NCBI GenBank assembly: GCA_013396915.1
Contig: VWZL01000274.1
Coordinates: forward strand, 275,051-339,050
Direction of reading: 5' to 3'
DNA length: 64,000 nt
DNA from: Stercorarius parasiticus
Taxonomy: Eukaryota; Chordata; Aves; Charadriiformes; Stercorariidae
In this document: piece by piece, positions 1 through 12,680 of the stretch
Numbering within the stretch: the stretch's first letter is position 1
Layout of the letters: each line of letters begins with the position of its first letter
Notes under the pieces: model-generated
Told to the model about the DNA's origin: nothing
Databases searched by the model: none
What the model saw: the letters and a program-made list of their open reading frames with translations, nothing else
Made by a program: the position numbers and the translations under genes

Positions 1-200
1 TGGTTTACTTCACTTTGCTTTTCAGTTTGTGGGACCACTGCAAAATTTCTAAAGGAAGCATATACTCCTGTGTAGCAAATTTGAACTTCCTGCAACAGGT
101 TAATTCTTAGTTACTTTTTGTGGACCCCATTGAAACTGTTTCTTAAGCCTCTTAGGGATTTCTAGACCACATGTTGAAACCAGTGGTCTAGTGTGCTGCG
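1..200 (-). repeat. possible worn hAT-type DNA transposon remnant
   Basis: Read on the minus strand, the segment begins near 191 with a CACTGGTTTCAAC-like end and continues with phrases such as TGTGGTCTAGAAATCCC and GGGGTCCACAAA. These resemble the end region of old nonautonomous hAT elements, which typically start CAGTGGTTCTCAA. A perfect 9-base inverted repeat (162-170 against 183-191) sits at the proposed end. No target-site duplication or second terminus is visible because the element would run off the window. The family assignment rests on remembered resemblance only. Confidence 0.25.
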
Positions 201-2700
201 TTAGTGATGGAACCAAGGGTGATACTTGAGTGAAGGGGGCACAAGGTCCCATTGCTTCAGGATTGTTAAGAGCTCTGTTGCCTCAGGTTCTTCAGCAATG
301 ACTCTTAAATAGACACTGAATCTGCAGTGCTGAGGGGAGCCTTTTGTGCACCAAATCAAAATGCAAAAAGTTAAAAGAACTGGCCAAGTAATGTCTTCTT
401 GATACGTCCAGCCCTCTCCAAGTCAATGGGATTAATGAACGTAAATCCTTTACAGCCAATGGGATTAGCATGTGCAAATTCACCCTACAGGAAAACAGAT
501 GATTGGATGAGCTTTCGTTGAAGTCACAGTATTCCCTGTCTGCAATTAGTTACAAATTTTTTAATTGCAAACTAATTTATTCAGCTATTGTCTGTGTGCA
601 AAGTTTCAATGAATTTTGACTAGATGGAACATTTTTGTGGTCTGCATTATTTCATTGTTGAGATGTTTCAAACAAAGGAACAATTGGAACAGATTTCTTA
701 AAGGACCAAGTTTCTAATTAATTGCAAATCACAAACTAACAAATTACCAGACCATTCATCTCGTACCCAGAGGGATAAGTGCTGCCAATTTGAGCAGGAG
801 ACCATATTTTTCAAACATAACAAAGAAGCTGAATTCCTGTTTTCAGTGCAAAACGGAACTGTGCTTTAGCTATGAAATCTAAAATCGTGTCTGTATTAGA
901 ACAGTTCTAATTTAGCTATAAAATTCAATTATCCGCTGATGATACTCTCCCATTTGATTCCTTTGCAGAGATTTCCATCATTTCCCTAACACTATCTTTG
1001 GCCATCACCTGGAGGCATCTGTTCTAATGACTGCTGCCACTTCTCCTCTTCATTAGTTTCCTGACGCCCTTAGTTTTTGGCACTGATTTACAGCATTCAA
1101 GACAGGAAAGCAGCCTGAGTACCTTAACTCAGTGTCACTTGCAGACCAGTGTAGCGATAGGACAAAACACATCATAGCCTCACAGGAAATAGCTGGGCCC
1201 CCACAAAATGTTGCTTGTTCACCAGATGTGCTAGACCCAAGCAGTTAAGAAAACAAAAGGTGGCATTGAAATAAATTAGCAGCAAATTTCCAGCTCTAAA
1301 ATTTTAAAATAATAAAAAAAAGCATGATAAGTTATAAATTTTAAAGAGATACAAAGAAGCATATTAAGAAAGAGAGGGGAAAGATGGTTTCAATTAATTG
1401 ATTTAATTTTCCCTGTTTTCTGAATGCTCTTCTTCTGACATAGGGAATAACAAGTACTGAAGACAAGTTATGCCTGGCTGTGCATATGAATTATGGATTC
1501 TTGAAGGTGGATGATTCTGGCAGGGCTTCCCCCATCCCCCGGCACCTCTTTTTACCATGCCTGGAAGGTGGTATTCATTTCTGAACCCTCCTGTGTGCAA
1601 TTGGGCATGAAAGGCGCCATCCTGTAAAGCACAGAGGATGTCTGGGGAACACAGAGCCCTTTCCAAGTGGTGGGAGCTGAGCAACACAGCTGCTGAGAGG
1701 TTCAGGAGCTCAGGGGGTCTCAGTTCCTCTCAGAGGGTCAAAGCAGCGATGGCAGCGTGAGAGGCTGCAACAGGGCAAGGATCTGCCCTGGACCCAGGTG
1801 TGACCATGGCCACACCCTTCCTTCCCACAGGCTCTGTTTCACCCCCTGCTCTTGCCCAGACAAGCCCTTGAGGGTAAGGACTGCTTGGCTGCCTGGGTCC
1901 ACCTCTGCTGACCTGCCAGTGCTTCATCTGAGTCCCTCTGTGGTCCTGGCGGTGCAGACTGGTGGCCTGGCACAGCACTCTGTGAATCCCAGCTAGGATG
2001 CAGCCCAGTCCCTCTCCCTGCTTTTGGGAAAAATGGAGACAGACCTCTACCTGGGCATTTGCCCTAATACAGACATTGACGGGCTATGTTCCCGGGGCCA
2101 TAAAAATGGGCATACACTTGGTGCTTATACAGTAACCAACACTGATGTTTTTGCTGCCAAGACCTCCTTGTGCGAATGTAAGAAAATCGCAGGCAGCAAT
2201 TTAATTCATTATATCTGTCTTACCTCCCCAGCAGTAGAAGAAATCTGATAGCCAGGAATATTTGGCAGTGGGGAGCAGGGCTGTTTAGGCTGATCATTAC
2301 TATATGTAAAATCATTGCTATTGAAGCACTAACAGAGTTACTCCGTTGTAGTATCAGAGAGTACACACCTGCATTCTCAGCTACCAAGCCTCAAAGCTGC
2401 AGGAACCTCAGGCAGGAAAGGGTCTCCAGAGAGAGAGGTCTCTAGTGTATTTTCTCCCTTCCTAGAAGGCATTTGCCTAACCTGTACCTAAGCCTCTCCA
2501 GTAAAGAAGATTGGACAATCTTTGGCTACGCTGCACCAGCTCCTCTGCACCAGACTCCATCCACCCTAAGCAGCCTTTTGCTGCATGTTTAACTGATCTC
2601 TTCTTTGTCCTTATTTTCAACCAGAACAATTTCTCGCTGTCATCTTTATTAGAGTTTTGTGTGTATTTAGGAACCAAAGCCTTGCCTTGCCTTCATCTTC
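200..2700. other. noncoding stretch, no gene seen
   Basis: This stretch holds no credible gene. The part from about 540 to 770 is AT-rich with several TAATT/ATTGCAAA-type words, like homeodomain or POU binding sites, and could be regulatory. The part from about 1690 to 2000 is GC-richer and has short open frames on both strands that look like composition effects. A phrase near 423-475 contains a worn AAGTCAATGGGATTA motif also met in old amniote repeats, but it is too short to assign. Confidence 0.5.
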
Positions 2701-2704
2701 TGTA

Positions 2705-4600
2705 AACTAACCAATTTTCTCTAGACTAAACAAATGCAATTCTTTCTACCTCACTGGCTGTATTTTCCAAATCTCTGATCATACACGCTGATCTCCCCTG
2801 GATTGTCTCCAGTATATCTATATGTTTAATAAAGTACAGCGCCCAAAACTTAATAAAACCTTTCAACTGAGAACTCCACACCAAAGTGCAGAGCAGAATA
2901 ATTGTTTTCTCTGTCTTACACACGATGCTTTCATACACAAAACTCAGGTATTTATATTTTTTGCCAGGGCAATGCACTATCAACACAAATCCAGCCTGTC
3001 ATTTACTACATCCTTCAGACCTTCTTCTGCCCAAACCGTGACACACTGCTTACAGTTTTCTTCCAGCTTTATAGTTGGGAATTTGATTTCTCCTTCCTAA
3101 AAAGTGGCACCTTATCCTAGTGGTTACTTAATCAGGTTGGCTGCGGACCATCTTTCTAGATCATTTGTGCACTTTTATCCTCTGACTTCAATTCTTTTGT
3201 ACCTTCTCCAAGTTTAATAGTAACCACAGATTTCATCATCTGCATCATTAGTGAAAAGAATGGAAACAGGCCAAGAAAAGATCCCAGAGGAATCCCACTT
3301 GAACAACTTCCTATTTGATAGGAACAATTGATAACTGTGTTTTTGGAGTGAAGTTCACCCAGTTGTGCACCCGTCCTGTTTTGTGATTACATTTTAGCTC
3401 ATACCTAATGCGACCATGTCGGGAGGCTAAGATAAATCACATCCACTTGCTCTTCTTTATTCACTAAGCCAGTCACTCTGTGAAAAAGGGAAATTAGACT
3501 GGTTTGACATGATCTGCTCTTGACAAACTCAAGTGGACTGCTTTTTATCACCATACCATCTTCTAGGTATTTAAAAACTGATTGTTTAATAACTCATTCC
3601 AGATTTTTTGGAAATCAGGGTGAGTGGTTTATAGCTTCCTGGGGTCTCATTATTCCTTTTTAAAGATCAGCACTAGAGTCACCCTTCTCCTGTGCTCTAG
3701 GGCTCGTCCTGTTCTATGCGACTCCTTTACAATAATTGCTTTACAATAATTGTTAGCGATTCACAGATTACTTCATCTTATTCCTTGAATACGTTCAGGT
3801 GAACTTTATGAGGCCCCTCTGAATTGTATGCCATTGGCTCATCCAAGTATTCTTTAACTTGGTCTTTTCCTGTTTTGGCCTGAAGTCCTACCTCATTTTA
3901 AAAATAATTTAGTTAATTAGCTGGTCACAAACAGCATTTTTTTAAATAAGGGCTGGATCAAGATACACGCCAGGCTTCTCTGCATCATTTGTTGTTTGCT
4001 CTCTTTTCCTGTTTAGCAATGGACCAAGACTTTCCTTTTTCTTCCTCTAATTAAAATTTATTTATAGAACTTTTCCCAGTTCCCGTTTATGTCCTTTCCT
4101 AGTTGAAATACCTTCTGTGCTATTGCAGCTCTGCTTCGGTACCTGATTGTTTGTCTTACTCACTCGTACTTATCCTTAGCTATGTGTTTGTGTTACTCCT
4201 TTCTGTAGTATCCACTTTTCAAAGCCCTCAGAAAGCTACCGATGCAGCTGGAATTGTACCTCTATTTGCCTGGTGTTCTTCTCCATAGGGGTAGCTTGCT
4301 CTAATGTTTTTAACACAGCAGTCTTTTAGGATCTGCTCACTCTTCTACTCCTGCTGAAAACCTGGGTTATCTACTTGGGAGATTTTAGTTACTCCATTGT
4401 TTTTTCTACACAGTTTTGGGTAAAGAAAATCTCCCATTGCCACCATATCTCATTGTTTGGGTATCTATCTTGTACAAATGCTCGCAAAAGCTTCTTCTAC
4501 TTCCTATTAGTGATTGGATGGCCCATAGCAGATCTCTGTCTTAAGCTTCCGCGAGGTCAGCTGTGTCACAGCATCTGAACAAAGACTTACAGTTCTCTCC
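2705..4600 (-). mobile_element. old CR1-clade LINE fragment (ORF2 region), decayed
   Basis: The segment is the antisense of a CR1-type ORF2, which encodes an endonuclease plus reverse transcriptase that copies element RNA at a nicked target. On the minus strand, 3654-3610 translates as NNETPGSYKPLTLIS, matching the CR1 consensus block NPGNYRPVSLTS. Further on, 3296-3279 gives GIPLGS followed by an LGLF-like stretch, matching the GVPQGSVLGPVLF block before the catalytic FADD region; GCAGATGATGAA lies just beyond. The order (endonuclease end near 4.4-4.6 kb, RT palm at 3.7-3.2 kb, C-terminal region down to about 2.7 kb) follows an intact element. Stops and frameshifts are frequent, so no product is expected. 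The divergence suggests an old, pre-avian or early-avian copy. Both ends are approximate, and no 3' terminal microsatellite typical of young avian CR1 is visible. Confidence 0.85.
3725..3752. repeat. perfect 14-base tandem duplication
   Basis: The unit CTTTACAATAATTG occurs twice back to back (3725-3738 and 3739-3752) inside the CR1 remnant. Being identical while the host element is heavily diverged, it is a much later local slippage duplication. Confidence 0.95.
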
Positions 4601-7190
4601 GTTCCCCTGGCTCCCTGAGCTTGCCTGCAGTGGTCCTGTATTTACATTTTTGTCTACTTTACAACTGATGTTTCCGATTCTCAGGCTGCAGCAAAGGACA
4701 ACGCTTTTTTCAGTGAGATGAAGGCTTCTGCAACCAAACTTCTTCAAGTCTGCTTAAGAGGCCACTGTCAGATTATTTAATAGCTTGGGATAACTTAACC
4801 CCAGTTTGGTATAATCTCAGCCACAGGCATTTGTTCATACCTCTCTGGGGCTGTTTTGGATCAACATGCAGTTCAGCTGAACGAGTTGATTGCAATTTGG
4901 CCTAATGACTTCTTGAAAATATAACAAGGTGCTCAGACTCCAAGAGAAGCTTTTAACACGGCTGTTGGCAAAACCAAAGAGCAATCCACTCCAACATGTA
5001 ACAGTCTCATCTTGAAGAAAAATACCCAGAGAAACCATGATACATGAAGATTTGATATCTATCGTTGGATGCTGTCTCCTGATGCTCTGCAGGGACATGA
5101 GTTCTTTTTGATCTCAGAGAGAACCCATGACTCCCTCACCTCCACCAGCCCCTCTCTGGAAGGTCACCTCCCCAAGTCGTCATCAAGCCCATGGAGAAAC
5201 TAAATTCTCCTTTGCCAGGACACCAGCATGACTTCAGAGGTACACTTATGCTCCTCAAGTTACAGACATGCCTGGGCAAGATGGTTTCTTTAGGGCTTGC
5301 TCTTGCTCTTACCGAACTCGGGGCCCTAATGACATAGTCAGTGCAGGATCAGGCCAGGGGAAGTAGAGTTAAGCACAAGCAGAAGCCCTTGAAGGGCTGG
5401 AGCCAAGACTGCAATTCTTGTTTGGCCTGGCGGGTCATTTGTGACCCATCCCATTGTTCTGAGCTTAATGCTTATTCATTTCCTCTTTGCTTGTGTTTTC
5501 ATATATTATTATTTTTAATTGTGCCTTTTTTATTTTAAAGAAAGAATAAAAATAAACTCCCTTGGGCCACAGAATGTGGATCAACAAAATCAGGTCAAGG
5601 GACTGCTTTTAGTCTCAGCACTGACTCTGATAAAAACATGAATTTCAAGGTGACGTCTTTGCCCAGAAGCTTTTTGATTAATAGCTTTAGTCCTGGTATG
5701 ACTTCTGGGAATGCAAATACTCCTAGCAGGAATTCAGAAGGACCATTATTTTAGAGGGAAGAAGGATACTTTTGAGACGATAGCTAAGATATTCAGGGGT
5801 CTTCCTCATTGCAGAACTAACATTGTACATCCTACAAAAATCTGTAAATATTTAATTTTCCTTTACATCATTAAATTACACTGAATCACTGCTATTGAAG
5901 CTCACACATAAATTGAGGCTCTTCTGTTCTGCCCTGTGGCGTGTCTCTGTAATGGAAGCAAAGTTTATACTGGGAAGGGGCTGGAAGGGATGGAGGAAGA
6001 AGGGAAGACTCTTGTTTTCACAATGAAGAGAGAAGTGCAGTAACATAAAGAGAATTTCCTCAAATTTCTCTCTCCCTCTCTAAAGGAGGAACTCTAGGGA
6101 GCGTTAGAGTGAGACAGACAAGGTGTCTCTGCAATCTGAAGCTGTTGTCCAGGCATATATCTTTTTCCTTTAAGAGGCTGAAATGCAGTCTCTTTGTAAA
6201 GCAGCTACAGTTACTTAACAGTCAGGGTGAAAATTAGCAAAATTAATAGGTATTTAAACAATGCCAGGACATTTTGATTAAACATCGAAGACATGCAAAT
6301 TATACTTTGGTTATTGCAGTTCCACTGAGAGTGTAAAAAACTGGGATGTGATGTCCCTTGGGCAGAGGCAAAAGATATTTGAAAGCTGCTGTTTTGAATT
6401 ACGATGGCACGTTTATGGAAAACAGACAATGCTGATACCACAAAAATGTGATGAATACCATTAACAGTGAGCATCACGCAGCAAACCATAAACCCAAGTG
6501 CCTTCAAAATGTAAAAAATTCAAGTCAGAGGATTTGTTTAGGGAAGGGATTAAAAGCATGTAAAAAAAATTTTGTTCTTTTAGCCCTTATACAGTTTGCC
6601 AAGAGCTCTTTAAATAGAAGCTAGAAAAGCTATTTATGCTTTTGTCAATTAATAAAACATATGCCCTTCTGTACAGAATATAATAATAGCAAAATTGTGT
6701 TACAGAGACAAGAGATGCTGTCATAAGACTTTCCTTTAAGTTATTTCATTAGCCATGTTAAAAGAAGTGGTGCTTTGAATTTTTGAATAATGGGATACAA
6801 GGCCACCTTGATCTTTTGGCTGATGGTCCCTATATCAGGCAGGTAGGTAGTGACTGATGCTGTTACTGATTTGGACAAGCAAAACTTCCATAAGCAGAGA
6901 CTGAAAAACGTTGAGTTTATATTCAAGAGGAGATTAATAAGAGTGGACATGATAAATGTATAAAGAGAGTGGGTGGTTTAGATAAGAGAGGGGAATTAAT
7001 ATTCACATTGTCTTTAAAACAAGAGCTCAGAGATTCAGTGAAACTGAGCAGCAGGAGCAAATGTAATAGTGATAAGGAGAAGCACTTTTTCACACAATAT
7101 GGCAACTAGAGACAGGAGCGCCTAGTTACAGGATGTTTTTGAGGTTAGGAGTTTATCAGGATTTACGTAAAGAGCATGAACACTCCAAGT
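4600..7190. other. noncoding stretch, no gene seen
   Basis: Ordinary AT-leaning noncoding DNA with only short, unconvincing open frames. Two perfect octamer-type words ATGCAAAT occur at 5711-5718 and 6293-6300. Such words bind POU factors but also arise by chance. The first few hundred bases (4600-4760) may still belong to the 5' side of the CR1 remnant. Confidence 0.5.
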
Positions 7191-7860
7191 CATCACTGTG
7201 AATGCTAAACAGAGCCAGGAACCAGAGCAGCTTCCCGCAAAGGTGGGGGAGCATTGTTTCTCTCCCAGAGGTGGTCCATCACCCACCTCCTGCTGTCAGC
7301 TGCAGGACCCCTGCCCAGAGGGCCCTGCGGTGGGATGGACTTTGGCAGCTCCTCTCTCCTGTTTGGCCACCTTCCCTGCTTGGCCAGCTTTGGTGGGGTT
7401 GGTCTGGGCCTTGCTGAGTTCCCACTACAAAGCGTATGGTGCGGAAGCAAGCTCCTGGCAGGGCCAGGGACTGCATGGGCCATGGGGAGCACAGTTCCTT
7501 CAGCCAACAAGATACCTTTCTTCCCAAAGCAGGCAAAAATACCTCATCTCTACACAGATAGAAGACATGAACACCACTTGTTTTGTTGGGAAACTCTATG
7601 TTTCTCTGAAATGAGAAACAAAATGAGGCTCCACTCCTTTCCTAAAGGTTGCTGGTGCGGGTGCTGATGCAGACACCTTCAGGCTGGAGCCATGACTTTC
7701 CATGCCGTAGTGGAGCTGCCTGGGGAGCTGTGCGGGAGCAGGGGACAATCCTTTGCTCCAGGGAAGACCCATGATAGACTTTGCATTCTGGGAATATGCG
7801 ACCCATTTCCATGACATTGCCCTGAAGTTTGCTATTGGGAAGCAATCCTTCACTCTGAAA
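7190..7860. other. GC-richer noncoding patch with overlapping open frames
   Basis: Open frames of 85 to 138 codons overlap here in several + and - frames. That pattern is expected where GC content rises and stop codons thin out. CpG dinucleotides stay rare, so this is not a CpG island. None of the translations shows a recognisable domain, signal peptide or convincing exon borders. Confidence 0.5.
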
Positions 7861-10800
7861 TCCCTTATCTTGAGGGATAATGTAGTATTTATTATTTTTT
7901 TCCCTGTTTACTGCACATGCTGATAAGCAGCTCTGGGACCAAGGAACTGCCAGAGTCTATCCCTTTTTCTTCCTAAGGGCTGACTAATTAAAAAATAAAT
8001 AAATCGTTAGTTGAACTTTCAGTAACTGTTTTAAAAAATTCATGCAGTGTTGGAAAGGTCAATGTCCAAAGTTGTTTGGGGTTCAGATCCCAGCAGGTCT
8101 GATGGCTGCCCCGTTTCTCCAGGGAAAAGCTAAGTAGAACACCTGAGGGGAGGAGGCATTGGTCATTAATCTAGGAGTCAGCAGCTGGCCAAGTCCAGTG
8201 ATCTTAGTAGAAACAAAACCTGTGCATAGTGTGTGGTTTCTTAAAGCCTGGGTTTGTTGCCTGGCCTGCCAGTCTGAGGAATTGCTTGCTTTTGTGAGTT
8301 CAATAATAAAATGGATGCTAAGGTCAGGAAATAGGCCCATGCTTTAGCCATCCAGCTGGGGGACCTGAGGATGCTGGACAGGAGGATTTTGATGCATTTT
8401 ATGTGAAACTGACGTAAAAGAATTGCTTTTGGAGAAAGATCACATGCAAAGTCAATGCAGGCAGTCATCTTCATTACTGATGTGTCTTCTCCATGTAGAA
8501 ACATGGGCAGGGAAAGAAAAAGCTCTGATTTTGGCTAATGATCAGTCAGAATTACTCCATGATGGGGCAACATGTGTTCCTGAACATAGCATGATTGCTT
8601 TAGGGGAATGTTTCTTTTCGTTTGATGAAAGCAATGCTGTCACAATATATATATCAGTAGCCTCATCTTCCTCTCCTGATTCTCCACTCATTTAATTGCA
8701 ATTGTTACTCTTTGTATGGGGAAACGTAAGAGGAAAAGCAAGCTAAGCACATCAGAAGAAATATATCATTACTGGGATTAGACCATTTTGTACAAAAAGA
8801 GATGAGAAGCTGCAAAGGTATTGTGATTAATGGTCCAGCAGGTGTGCTTTTCTTGATAAACTATCGTCCTAGTTAATCTTCTCTATATTTTCCAGCATCA
8901 CATGAAGTTTCAGTAAGTCACTGACTGCAGTTTAACAAAACTTTGGCTGTGGCAGCAGTCTGTGGACTTGTCCTCTGCCCACCACGAATAGAAGCTAATT
9001 TGAGTGAGTTTAGTCGTCTGTCTTTGGAGCTAAACTAATTTCAGTTGCATCTGCTGTGGATTCCGAGGTCCATGACAGCGCCACACAGGGAAACTCAACT
9101 GCACAGAGGACAAACTGTTCTCCACCGGCCCCTGGGGACATCCTGCAGCTCAGCACTTTCTGTCTCCCAGTGCCAGGCATTCAGCATAACCCACCTTTTC
9201 TGCAGTGAACAACGAGCAGGCAAATACTAAAACAAGTTATTTTCCCATCATGTGAATTGATGTAGCCTGTTTTTCTATGTGATTTCTGTATTTCATCCGT
9301 ATAATGACAACCAACACAACTGTTTCCCATGACCTCATATTTCCATGCATTGCCTGAAATGCCTCACAGACCCTCATCTCTTCTCCAGTAGTCCCCTAAC
9401 AATTCCTGCGGAGCCAAAAGCAGCAAGTGCCACAGCCTGTTTTTGAGCCATGTGGTGCTGACTGGCTCTCTGGGATATGTTTGTTCCTTGCCAGCTGGCA
9501 ATGGAACAGAACAGATAATTAACTGGTCTCACCTTGCAATCCTTCCCTCACTCAGGACACTAACTGGAGTCTCTGTCTGCTACCCAGGCCCTCATTTTCA
9601 CTGCTTTATAGGAGCGTCTTATCTTTGATACCTCTCCCACTTTATCAAATGTGACTGAAAGTGGCCAGTGGATTCAGAAATTGTAGTGGGGGAAGCAGCA
9701 GAGGGAGGAGGGAACTGACAACTGCAGCACGACCGGCTGCAAAAATTCCTGTCTGCAGAAAAATACTACCCAAACATGTTGGCTCTGTGAGCACAAATTT
9801 CCCTAGGGAGAGGATGTGAGGGAAGAAACCTCACATGGGATGGATGAGCCTCATGGATTCATGGGCAACTGGAAGACGTTCAGGTTCCCTGATGATGAAG
9901 AGATGAGGAATTTGTGTTGAATTTTGGGCTTGTCAGTGTGGTATTTGTCATCATCCCTAAATTAACTTGAATGTAAGCACATACATTCAAGAAATTAACA
10001 AAATGTAACCGTTGCACATGGCATTTGAGTGAAATATTTTGTTCCCTTTCAGAGCTGTTAATGGACAGACTGCGCAGCAGGACCTGCTTGGAATTGCTTA
10101 GATCTGAAATATTGTTAATGGGAGACTGACAGACACAAAAGGGTAAATCAGTGCCACTGTCGTCTGTAAGACAAGAAGAACAGGAGATGGATAAGGCTTG
10201 GATACTGGTCAAAGCTGTGAGAAAAGTCCCAAGGCTCTATGGGAAAAATGTAATAAAAAAAGAAAAAAATTCTTATAACTGCTTTCTTGCTTCTGATTCC
10301 TGTTGACTGTGGTCTACTGACCATCTTTTGCTAAGATATGAGGCTCACAGCCTGGCTGGTGGCATTTCTGTGTGCAGGTGACCAAGGCATGGGTCAGTCA
10401 TCATAACGCCTCTTTACATTCATGTACAATTCATCTTAGTAACAGGAGCTTGCTTCAGAAACTGAAAGCATGAAAAAAAGGGTTTATCCCAACATCGTTG
10501 GAAGAGAAACATCTATTGTTTCTGTCTAGAAGAACCTGTAGTATTCAAACCATGTGCTGATGACCATGATACAAATTCCTGGAGGACTTCATGTTGCCTC
10601 TATTTTGCTTGTAAAAGAATTGCTACTTTCTTTTTAGGCATTTCATTTCAGCACATCCCTTTAAGAACAGGCTTGCATGTCTGACTTTTGAAATAATTAG
10701 AATTAACAAATGATGGCATCGCTGTTTTTATTGCCATAATTTCTAGGAGCCAAGTTCATACAAAAGCCCGTTGTGACTATCTCTTTACATTACAGTCAGG

Positions 10801-12680
10801 CAGAATATAGCCAATTTCTGCTTTCAGTTACAGCCATATAAATCTAAACTACCTACATATTCCTTGCCAGTATACTTGTATATGCTGGAGTGACCGTTCT
10901 ATAGTATTATTTTCCCAGAAAAAGCGAAGTGATAATTCATCCATGTGACTTAGGAAGGCATGTTCCAAGTAAGTTGCAAGCACAGCTAAAAATGTAACAT
11001 GAAATGAGTAGGAAAAATCCAAGGAAATAATTTTAAGATTTCCAGTCTTGAACATAAGTATGCGTTCACATGTATGCATACCGAAAAGATCTGTTTGCAA
11101 TCAATTCCTTTGTCACTTACTGCTTGAGTCCTGGATTCAGAGAGTCTTCTGCTACAAGATGATGTGTGAGGAGCAATACAGAATGAGGAAGTGGATCCGA
11201 AAGCATCCAAGACCTGACAGCCCTGGGGAGAAGGTTTGTCAGGCAGATGTTCAGTTTGGGAGGTGCTCAGGCACTTCGACGAGGGAAGCCAGAGCAGGAC
11301 TGAGAAAGTCAGAGGGAGGGACAGAAAGAGGTAAGGCTGATTTCTTGCCTATTTTGGGTGCTCAGGCAGCAACCCAGCACAGGCAGAGCTATTCTGGCCT
11401 CGGCAGTGAGGACAGCTTGTAAATAAGAAGCGATGGGGGCTCAGGAGGTGGCGTGTGGTGGACCAGAGCCCGTGGTGCTGGGAGGGTTCCTCAACGGGCT
11501 GCATGCGTGGCTCTGCTCTCGCAGCATGGACATGCTTGTGGGGCAGGTGGATGAAAACCAGTGCTTGCTCCCTGCTATATAGCCACCACATGTGCTTTGG
11601 CACGGTCCTGAGGCTCTCTTGTTGACAGAGCACGGGTGCCACAGAGGCTTTCAAGGAAAAGTAGTTATTTGAAATGGAAGCAATCGCTGCAGTCTGGAGG
11701 GACACCGTGTGGGGAAGCCGCCAGGCCCTGTCTGAGCCAAGAGAGCACATGCCAATTTGGAGTTTAACACATATAAATATATGTGCAACCTCTGTTTATA
11801 TTAATTACAAATATTAGAGGGTTGAAAATATGTGGCTTGATACCAAAATGGAGGGTAGCTAAAGCAACCACATTGGAACTATCTGCACACAGAAATACAA
11901 GCCAGCCAGCAAGACAGAATATAGCAAACTAATGGATATGTTTGAGAGTAAAAGTTTCCCATGGATTTGCAAGAGTTACAGCTGGAAAAGACATGATGTT
12001 CCCTCTCTTTGCCAACACTGAGCAGTGCTGCAGAGTGTTACACGCCTACAGCACGTGCGCTGTGCTGTGTAGGGCTGGTCAAAGCATTCAGTGGGAGCAA
12101 AGGCCAAACAGTCATTAGGTTTGGTATCATCAGGTGCATTTCCACAATACATGGGCAGATGAAAGTGGCAGTACAGAGTCCGAAGCTTGGCAACTGGTAT
12201 AAATGTGGCCATTTCTTCTCTGCCCATTTGCTTGCTGTTTGTGAGCTGATGCTGCTTTCTGCCAGCACACTATGCATTTCTCATGGAGCTCAGCTGCACT
12301 AACTCATAAAGTCTTCCTTGACTATTCGGGATGGTGGTGTCTGAGTCACATACTGCTGTTTCCATCTTGATCTGAGGGCTGAAATGTTTATAGCTGCAGT
12401 ACACCAGCCCTCCAGAGGACTATGATTCCTTTCTGAAAGTCTAATCATGACTTTTCCCACTTCTCCCCCCTATTACATGCAGTCAACATGTTTGAGAAGG
12501 CCACCTGCAACATCTCCCTCCAAAAATATCTAAAAGAAAGCAACAGCGAAATAAAGCAAGGGCTTTAGGTTATATTCCAGCGCTCTCACTCCCCTGGCTC
12601 AGACCAGGAATGCATGGGGGCAGGAAAGGGGGCGAAGTAGTATCTCTTCATCTCATTTTTCCCATTGTATTCACCAAGAG
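7860..12680. other. noncoding stretch, no gene seen
   Basis: No gene or clear repeat was recognised. Open frames are short and mostly mirrored on the opposite strand. A GC-richer stretch at 11.2-11.75 kb carries opposed frames of about 125-133 codons without recognisable domains. Short AT microsatellite-like words occur near 8645-8655 and 11770-11785. Confidence 0.5.

Noticed and set aside
420..475. Old amniote repeat with AAGTCAATGGGATTA
   Set aside because: Too short and too worn; only one phrase matches and no palindromic partner is visible.
7190..7860. Open frames of up to 138 codons as possible exons
   Set aside because: They overlap in several frames on both strands in a GC-rich, CpG-poor patch, and none has a recognisable domain.
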